NCBI GenBank assembly: GCA_028622995.1
Contig: JAJQJQ010000017.1
Location: forward strand, 1 to 64,000
DNA length: 64,000 nucleotides
DNA from: Panagrolaimus kolymaensis
Taxonomy: Eukaryota > Nematoda > Chromadorea > Rhabditida > Panagrolaimidae
Direction: 5' to 3'
A model generated the notes under the pieces. The model searched no databases. It was not told the DNA's origin and worked only from the letters and a program-made list of their open reading frames with translations. This document shows, one piece after another, positions 56,569-64,000 of the stretch (position 1 is its first letter; each line of letters opens with the position of its first letter). Position numbers and translations under genes: made by a program.

Positions 56569-59563
56569 AGAATCAAGAATTTCTTAAACAAACTTTTAAA
56601 TATTTTTAAATATCTCAAGTAACAAAAATTCTTAGAATTATTGTGGTTTCGAAAAAAAATGTCTGTGACAACTAAAACTCGTACATATCATAGCTAAAAT
56701 AGGAAAACAAAATAAAAGCTTTAAAAAAAAGTTATAGTTGTGCAGTAAACTTTAACAATAAAAATAACAACAACATGTTAAAAACCTCGTAAAAATGTCC
56801 CTTGACATCTGGAGGGTTTTAAGAAAAACAAAAAATGGGAGAAAAAAAAATCGAATAAATACTGTCTTTTTCTTTTTAAACAAAAATAATTCCTACATAA
56901 CAGAACAAAAAACCGCACAAAAATGTGATAATAATAGGTACATATAATAAAATGCATAAAAAAGGAAGAAGAAAGAAAGAAGAATAAAAGGACTGTTTGC
57001 ATTTGATTTTTTTTCAACAATGATGCAGAAGAAGAAAAACTGAAGTTGAAAAATAAATATTGAGCGAAACGTAAAATTGATAATCCTTATAACGTGGATG
57101 GAAGAAGAGAAAAAAAGGAAGAAGGATGGACGAAAGCAAGAAACAATAAAGAAAAAATTTTGTACAAACAAACAACAACGAATTAATCAAGGAAAAAACT
57201 GTCATTGATTCTTATGAATAAAATATTGGAATTTCATTTTATTTATTTAAACAATCGACAGAGAAACAGTTCTGTATTTTTTTTTAAAGCGGAAGCAACT
57301 ATATTTTATGGACAAATAACACTTATTTTCTTTGATTTTCACTTCTTTTTTTTCAGGTCATTGAATTAATCCCAATTTTAAAATTCGCTGTTTCACATTT
57401 GATGACAAATTTTGGTTAATTGTTGTTGGTTAAAAAAATTAAATGATGTAAAAGGTAATAAATTTATAAGAAAATGGGCATATTTTAGTCAATAATAATG
57501 TTACATTCTATTCTAATGCCCTTCTTCTATGTACGTATTATTAACATCAACAATCAAGACAAGCCAAAACGAATACTTTCCTCATTTAGAAACAAATAAA
57601 TGAATGAATAGAAAATGAGAGTTGTATTAAAAAGGAGGAGGATGAATGCATTTTGACAGGAGAATGGGAGACACGTAGATTGAAATTTTTGTGAGAGGCA
57701 CAACATTTTTTTTCTCGCGCACTTTCCTCTTCAAAAATTGAGAGAGGAAATTACGCAGTCGACCCTGAACAGAGATCTTCAAAAAAAAAAAAGAAAAAAA
57801 AGCAAAAGCGGAAATTCGCCATTACTCGAGGGATGAAGAACGACTCTGACTTGTTTGAAAGCAAGCAAGTAAGCAACTGCGCAACCAAAATAAAAATCGT
57901 CTTCTCCCAACTCTCTGCTTTTACTCATTCACTCGCATGCTTCATCTCTTTCATTTCATCTCATAAAAAGGCAAATAACATGGATTATTTTTGAGCAATA
58001 AGCTTACAAAATAAAAATCCAAATAAAAAAAAGAAGCAGCCGACGACGCGACGCATACATAACTTTTAAAAGGACAAAAAAGGAGAGGACGAAGACACAT
58101 AGAAAATGTCATAAAAATTGATTCATGAGTGATTGTTTGTCACAGCAAAAATTTGACTTTTTTGCATTTTTAAAATGAGAAAAGAAAATTTCCTGGACAC
58201 TTCCCAAATGTCATTCTTGCCATTCCCAACAAAAAACAGAAACCCTCCAAGGCAATGGCACTTGTTTCGAATAAAAATTCTCCAGCTGGCTGTTTGTTGG
58301 TTGTCTCTCTTTTTTTGTTGTTGTAAAGACAGACAAACTCTACCAGCTTGAACATCACTTTTCCTCCTTTAAAAATGTCAAATGTTTCACTCTAAACATG
58401 TCAACCAAAAAAATCTGCTTCAGTTTCAACTGATATCAAAAAAGTTTGATCTTTGTAAAAAGCATCTCACATCTGTTTTGCAAAAAAGCCTCAACAATTT
58501 TAAAGATTTCCAAGTATTAACAAATAAAACTTTTTATGGATTCATTTGATCCAATAAAATTTCTTTAAAGAAAAAGAAAAGAAAAGAAAAAACAAAGATT
58601 TTTTATTTCTGGAATTACAAAATTTCTATGTGAACTAATACAATCGTTTTTTGCTTCCAGAATACATTCCTCGCTTGAATTCAAAGCTTTAACAAATACA
58701 AAAAAAATATGTTAAAAACTAAATATAAAAAACAAGTTTTAAAATTTACTTGTTAGACAATGAACTCCAAAATATTTAGCGACAACCCTGCCTGAAATGA
58801 GTTGTTTCATAATGCATTCATTCACCCAAACGAGTGCGTTTTTTTTTTCGTATTTCATTTAAAAAAAAGAAGGTAATTTTTTTAATTTAGCCATTTTTTG
58901 AAAACTATTGCTATTTTTCTTGTCAAAGGTTGGTTAGTTAGTTAGCCTATTAAATTGTTTGAATTTCTCTAGACTAATTTTGTTCAAATAAAAAATTGGG
59001 AAAGAGATTGATCGGGCTTCAATACACATGCAGAATGCATTTCATTTTGTTCAGCGATAAAATAAACTACCCCAAGCAAGAAAGCAACCCAGCCATACAA
59101 CCAACGCACGAACAAGACCATTCAATTCTTCCCTATTTGTGTGCTTCGTTCCTTTCTTTTTTTTTTGTTGTTTGTCGTGCATCTTTTTTCTTTTTTAGAG
59201 TGCTGCTCTCAACCATTGCATTGCTTCTTCCCCTTCTTTTTCGTCGCGTGGTTGCGCTCCCTGCTTGCCTGCCGTTGTCGTCGTCGTTCGATAGATACAT
59301 TTTTTTTTCATTTAGTTTTTTTCTTCACTTTCGTTTATATTTTTGCCAAATATCTTGAAATTTCCCCATGATTTTCTAATTATTTTATTCCATTTTGGCT
59401 TTATTCACTCCATCAATCTTTCACAAACCCATTTTCATTGATTTTTTAGTCCGATTTTTGAATAAAATATAGTGTAATACGAGCATTTCTTGCGAAATCG
59501 TCGCATTGATTGACCTTGAAGCTTTTTTGTTTTTTAATTTTATCACTTTGTTTTAGATTGAAT

Positions 59564-60421
59564 ATGACTTGTGGACTCGCTGTTAAACGCCCTCATGATT
59601 ATGAAGCCTATATTGGCACTGATGGTGGTGTCGATGCTAAACGCCCACGTACAACAAGCTCTCATTGTTCTCCATTTCGTCCTCAACTTGGTACACTTGC
59701 TGCATCTTTACCTCATTCAAATACTCTCAATCTTTTACGTGAAAAAGTAAGTTTTATTTAATGTATTAATTTCTCTAGAGATTTGATAACCTTTTGATGA
59801 ATATTCTTAGCTTATATTTGTTATTATAGGAACGTGAAAATGACAGCTCTCCTTTTGCACAAATCACTGGAAAATGCCAACTAAGCAGTAGCCAACTTGA
59901 CTCATATCTCAATGCTGAAATTCGCTATCTTAAACGCCGAAAGATTATTCCTCGTCGTCAATTTACTGATTCATGTGCTATGGCTGCTGCCTCTGAAAAT
60001 GAAAGTACTTATCGTAAAACACCTGGTTCTCCAACTTCATCTCATGTATCGTTTTTTATTTTCTTATGCTTACATGTAATCTTTACTCTTCTCTTTTTCA
60101 GTCGGGATCTGATTCAGAATCCGAATGCACCGGTAGCAACGCTCAAAGTTCCAGCATGCAAAAGATCTACAATAAGCCTCAATTCAACTTTAATCAAGTC
60201 AAGCTTATCTGTGAACGTTTATTGAAACAACAAGAAGTCCAACTTCGTCATGAATATGAAACCGTTCTCAATAAGAAACTCGAAGAGCAACATGAACAAT
60301 ATGTACAATTTGTTCTTGAACAAAAGCCTGCTCCATCAAATTCTGACTTTTCTTGTAAGTTTTTCTTGTGATATAATATGACGGTTATTAATTATACACT
60401 AATTTTTCAGACTTGAACTAA
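59564..60421 (+). CDS. akir-1: Akirin
   Basis: Four exons: 59564-59746, 59830-60045, 60102-60354, 60411-60421; 220 residues. The N-terminus MTCGLAVKRPHDYEAYI and the KRPR nuclear signal (about 27-30) match the akirin start. The middle is Ser/Thr-rich. The C-terminal helix region FNFNQVKLICERLLKQQEVQLRHEYETVL is the family's most conserved block, and the protein ends FSYLN, the last three residues coming from an 11-nt exon. Akirins are nuclear adaptors linking transcription factors to SWI/SNF chromatin remodelling and to proteasome import. A TTTTAG acceptor eight bases before the ATG suggests trans-splicing or a 5'UTR intron. Confidence 0.93.
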
Positions 60422-60862
60422 ATTCATCAATGTTAAACTATGAAGAACATCACAATCGCTCTTACTTGATACTGGTTTATTTCTAATGTCTTTTTTTCAA
60501 TTTGCCTCTGTGCTCTTTTATTTGCTCGTTTTCAAAGATGTGATAAGCGCCTTTAATATTCGTTCATTGTTTTTTATAAATATTCAACTTTCTTGTATTC
60601 TGAATCTTTTGGAAATTCTTTTCGCACATTTAAATTTGTCTGCTTTGCTTTCTTTTTTATTGTAAATTTGTTATTAACTTTTTCTTTGATTTTGTTTTCT
60701 TTGTCAATGAGACAATTATGTCTAAAAACTTTGAAATAAATTTTTAAATGCATAAATAATATTCTTTTGATGGATTTTTTCTTTCCTATTTTAAAATTTT
60801 TTCGAAAATCAGTTGGAAACAACAAATTGAAGCTTACAGTAGATAAAACTTTACAGGAAAAT
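60422..60862. other. Intergenic between akirin and DPH6
   Basis: 440 bp, same-strand spacing. TTTACAG eight bases before the DPH6 ATG could be a trans-splice acceptor, so an operon with akirin is possible but unproven. Confidence 0.4.
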
Positions 60863-61730
60863 ATGAAAGTTATTGGTCTCATTTCTGGTGGCAAGGATTC
60901 TATTTATAATTTGATTCGCTGTAAACAAGAAAACCATGAAATTATTTGTTTAGCTAATTTGAAGCCGAAAACAGGTACTGAAACTGATAGTTACATGTAT
61001 CAATCTGTTGGCCATGAATGCATTGAAGTAAGCTATCAAAATTATGAAACCATTGTTTGATCCATTAAAATTATAGGCAATAGCTCGAGTAATGCAATTA
61101 CCTTTATATAGAAGAATAATTGAAGGAAGTTCTTGTCAAATTGGTGGTAAATATGTTATTGATGATAAAGATGAAGTTGAAGATTTATATGTTCTCCTCA
61201 AATACATTAAAGGAATTTATCCAGATGCTAAAGGTTTATTTTCCTTTCATTTAAATTTATCTAATTTTGATTAAACTTTTATAGGTATATCTGTTGGAGC
61301 CATAGCAAGCACATATCAAAAAACTCGAGTTGAAAATGTTTGTGATCGTCTTGGAATGATACCTCTCTGCTATTTATGGAATGAAAATCAAAGCAAATTG
61401 CTTCAAGAAATGTTAAATAATCATATCGATGCTATTACTGTCAAAATTGCTTGCTTTGGTTTAAAGCATCAACATATTGGTGCTAATTTACGTGATCTTC
61501 AACCTTTATTAGAAAGTCTTCATGAAAAATATGGTGTTCACATTTGCGGAGAAGGTGGTGAATATGAAACTTTAGTTCTGAATTGTCCATTATTTCATGA
61601 ATCGCTTAAAATTAAAGAAATCAAACAAAATGTTTTAACTGAAGACGAAACAGCTCCTGTGATTATTCTTACAATTGAATTAGAAGATCCTTCAATTCCG
61701 CAACTTTCAAATCAAGTTACATTTGTTTAA
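60863..61730 (+). CDS. dph-6: Diphthine-ammonia ligase (DPH6/ATPBD4)
   Basis: Three exons, 60863-61027, 61077-61233, 61285-61730; 255 residues, similar to human DPH6 (267). The N-terminal SGGKDS PP-loop (residues 8-13) binds ATP for adenylation. The family signatures GAIASTYQKTRVENVCDRLG and CGEGGEYETLVLNCPLF follow in the right order. The enzyme performs the last step of diphthamide synthesis, amidating diphthine on elongation factor 2 in the cytosol. The C-terminal endoribonuclease-like extension of fungal homologues is absent, as in animals. The gene lies 440 bp downstream of akirin on the same strand. Confidence 0.93.
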
Positions 61731-61866
61731 AAATCTACAGTATTTTTGAATTTTGTTGATTTTTTCTTTGTTTTTTCCAACAATAAAGCTTTATAAAATG
61801 TCACATTTATAACCGGTTTTGTTATTGAATTTGATTCAAATTTCGAAATATATGTACAAAGATTGA

Positions 61867-63343
61867 TTAAAAATTAAAGTTATAATTATTAAATTGTGGT
61901 AAACAACTTTGAGCAAATTGCTGTCGATTTTCTAATGTTGCATCGGGTTGAGTGACGAAACATTCGATAAACAGAGATGGTAATTGTCCCCATGCAGCTT
62001 CCTCCGGTGTTATAATAAATAGCAATGGGGTTTGTTCTCGAGTTGTTAATGGATCACCTACAGCCGGAGTAACAGTCATCATAAAGCCTGTTTCCGGCGA
62101 TTCACGAAGTCGTTCAAGGGAAAGTTTTGGATCAATAATAAGAAATAAAGTCATATTAACTCCACCAAGCCGAAATTGTGTTGATAGAAGACAATCTTTT
62201 GATGCATGAGTTCGCATATTATCAACACTTACAATAATTTCAGCTTGTGATCGCCTGAAATTTGAATGCTTAAAAAATAGTGCATAAAAAATTATTAAAC
62301 TTACAATTTAGAATGTTCAAATCCAACTGATACACTGCGAAGTTGAACTCGAATAATCACTTGTCCAGTAGCAATTGGTGGCTTTTCATACTGTAATAAA
62401 CTCTAATGTATGTAAAGTTATGAAAACGATAAAAGGCTTACCATAACAATTGGTTGATGATTAATAGGTGAAAATGCGCTATTTTTACTTATTATTAATT
62501 CACTCATTCGTATTGGCTCAAAAAGAACTTCATGTGATGTTGAAGCAGCCGAAGCTGAAATAGCTCGTGGTCGGGATCTTACAATATCAAATAATTGAAT
62601 TCTCGCTGCTTCACTAATTGTTTTCTCAACAACGCTTTTTGAATGAATTCGAGAATAATGAGTTAGCATAAGCTTTTTAGTTCTAAATGTTTCTTTACAT
62701 TCTGGGTTATCACATTTGAATGGTCGATAATCATTATGAACACGAAAATGAAGGCGTAAAGCAGTTGAAGATAAAAAAGATTTTTTACAAACTGCACAAT
62801 GAAATTTTGGTTTCATTCGAGTATTATGAGTTGCAATGTGTCGATTTAAATGTCCTTTTAATTTAAAATCTTCTTTACATTTGTGGCATTTAAAAGGTCG
62901 TTCACCTGAAAATCTATGCTTACATAAAAAGTAATGTTTTCAAAGCAATGAAGCTAACCTGTATGAACTCTCAAATGTCGCTCTAAATCCGCAGGTCTTC
63001 TAAAATCTTTGTTACAAATATGGCACATTTTTGGCCGACCTTGACTTTGTTGTTCTTGAAATGTCTTTTGCGCCCCTTCATTAATGTTAACAATATCAAT
63101 AGGAGTTTGAATATGTACAAATAAAATATGTTCAATCACATCGTTTAATGTCATTTGTGAATTGCCACAGCATTGATATAACCCATCAATATGTAACGTA
63201 TCAGCTGAATGAAGCTTCAAATGATCGAATAATGCTGCATTTCCTTCAAAAGCAAATTGACAAACATCGCATTGTATTTCATATTTTTCTTCTATCGAAG
63301 GTCCTGCATCTATTGAATAATATTCTTCCATAATATTTAGCAA
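61867..63343 (-). CDS. Five-finger C2H2 zinc-finger protein
   Basis: Four exons in reading order 62959-63343, 62442-62905, 62305-62390, 61867-62254; 440 residues. The start is MLNIMEEYY or the internal Met four codons on. Fingers: CDVCQFAFEGN..HLKLH (about 25-47), CHICNKDFRRPADLERHLRVH (about 107-127), CHKCKEDFKLKGHLNRHIATH, CAVCKKSFLSSTALRLHFRVH and CDNPECKETFRTKKL..HYSRIH (about 134-220). Fingers 2 and 3 are joined by a TGERPF linker, typical of DNA-binding arrays. The C-terminal 200 residues look beta-rich and lack fingers; I do not recognise them, and they may be a protein-interaction domain. The gene is divergent from rpl-17 with 393 bp between the starts. Confidence 0.85.
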
Positions 63344-63736
63344 TAAATGAGTTTTAAAAACTTTATCATTTAATTCAAAAAGTTGAATTCAAAAAAATTA
63401 TTGACATTTTTTTGCAGCAAAAAAAAAACTTTTTTATATTGATTTGGATCTTGAAACGAAAACAAGCAGCCTTTCCCTTGCATTTTGGTTGCTGTAATTT
63501 TGGGAGCAACGTTATTAGTTTTTCATCCACTTTCAACTGCTTTTCTTTTAGCTTTTTTTCTGAACTTTTGTAAGCTAAAATTATTTCGTTTATGAAAGTA
63601 TTACTTTTTCATGTAAAAGTATATTGTTTCCGCGTCATTTTTAACAACTCTAATTATTGATTTCTTACGTGCTTTACCCATTTCCATATTTATCAATTTG
63701 TATATATTAGTTTTTTAGGGTTTTACATCAATCAAA
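63344..63736. promoter_or_regulatory. Shared promoter of zinc-finger gene and rpl-17
   Basis: 393 bp between divergent start codons. T-rich tract and TTTTTTAG about 15 bp before the rpl-17 ATG, probably a trans-splice or 5'UTR acceptor. No TATA box was recognised. Confidence 0.4.
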
Positions 63737-64000
63737 ATGGTCAAGGTACATTATTCGGCTGAACCCGATAATAACACAAAATCTTGCAAAGCTCGTGGTG
63801 ATGATCTTCGTGTCCATTTCAAGAACACATATGAAGCTGCTCGTGCTATTAAGAATATGCCGTTGAAACGTGCTATTCGATTCCTTGAAAATGTTAAAGA
63901 AAAGAAAGAAATTGTTCCTTTCCGCCGTTTCGTTCATTGTGTGGGTCGAAAAGCTCAAGCTAAAGCATGGGGAACTACTCAAGGTCGATGGCCAACAAAG
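63737..64000 (+). CDS. rpl-17: Ribosomal protein L17 (uL22), 5' part
   Basis: 88 codons are visible and the frame is still open at the window edge. [20 protein letters not shown] and [19 protein letters not shown] are the eukaryotic uL22 N-terminus, followed by [17 protein letters not shown] and TQGRWPTK. The protein lines the exit tunnel of the 60S subunit. The full protein is about 180 residues, so roughly half is missing here. Confidence 0.96.
   Translation, partial: MVKVHYSAEPDNNTKSCKARGDDLRVHFKNTYEAARAIKNMPLKRAIRFLENVKEKKEIVPFRRFVHCVGRKAQAKAWGTTQGRWPTK

Larger units (their letters stand above)
52504..59563. other. Long gene-poor region between divergent genes
   Basis: About 7 kb between the divergent CAAX and akirin genes. 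It holds a GC-rich hAT-type element (52915-53379) and a MITE-like element (56368-56568). Elsewhere there are A/T runs and short open frames (for example 54586-54804 and 58996-59358) without splice context or family likeness. It may contain distal regulatory DNA. No RNA gene was recognised. Confidence 0.5.

Noticed and set aside
58996..59371. Two open frames upstream of akirin
   Set aside because: Mostly Phe/Leu/Ser from T-rich DNA, no splice partners and no recognisable domain.

Overview
This window is the end of a nematode chromosome. It opens with about 1 kb of the telomere repeat TTAGGC, read here as its complement GCCTAA, which is the nematode-type telomere. The rest is AT-rich DNA with multi-exon genes. 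Introns are mostly about 50 bp with TTTTAG or TTTCAG acceptors. Products are typical of nematodes or metazoans: complexin, akirin, a DM-domain factor, an atrogin-type F-box protein, an NCL-1/Brat-type NHL protein and ribosomal protein L17. The species cannot be named. A stress-tolerant nematode is plausible from the gene array described below, but that is inference.

Layout. 1-1035 is telomere. 1036-7285 is gene-poor subtelomere. 7286-10272 is an SCYL2-type pseudokinase gene. 10864-25764 is the most striking region: a subtelomeric array of seven small hydrophilic, Ala/Glu/Lys/His-rich proteins, called A to G here. Each carries a short motif like the K-segment of plant dehydrins ([15 protein letters not shown] in copy B). 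A to F alternate strictly between two subtypes (1-2-1-2-1-2), which suggests amplification of a two-gene unit. Several copies share a GGGYGG element about 20 bp before a TATA box, and exact DAF-16/FOXO-type sites (TTGTTTAC) appear dense across the array. I read it as a candidate co-regulated desiccation or stress-protection cluster.

28844-32195 encodes an FBXO32/FBXO25-type F-box protein. 33141-35886 encodes a protein with two tandem NHL propellers, apparently from an internal duplication. It is followed by an unrecognised helical protein (36226-36921), a divergent DM-domain protein (38541-39260) and a secreted two-MAM-domain protein (40445-43007). Complexin (minus strand) and a membrane-anchored MEC-6/paraoxonase-like protein (plus strand) are transcribed divergently from about 0.8 kb of shared upstream DNA. 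The paraoxonase-like gene has two upstream exons, reconstructed here, that supply its transmembrane anchor. 48183-52503 (minus) is a four-exon gene whose product has an RVSF PP1-docking-type motif near the N-terminus and a CAAX-type C-terminus. The right end holds akirin, a diphthamide synthase (DPH6), a five-finger C2H2 protein (minus) and the start of rpl-17, which runs off the window.

Three non-autonomous DNA elements are visible: a perfect 112-bp-arm palindrome inside the stress array (21963-22199), a very GC-rich hAT-type element with an 8-bp target duplication (52915-53379), and a MITE-like element (56368-56568). No tRNA, rRNA, spliced-leader RNA or CRISPR array was recognised. Exon boundaries were inferred by eye from splice consensus, frame and family similarity.
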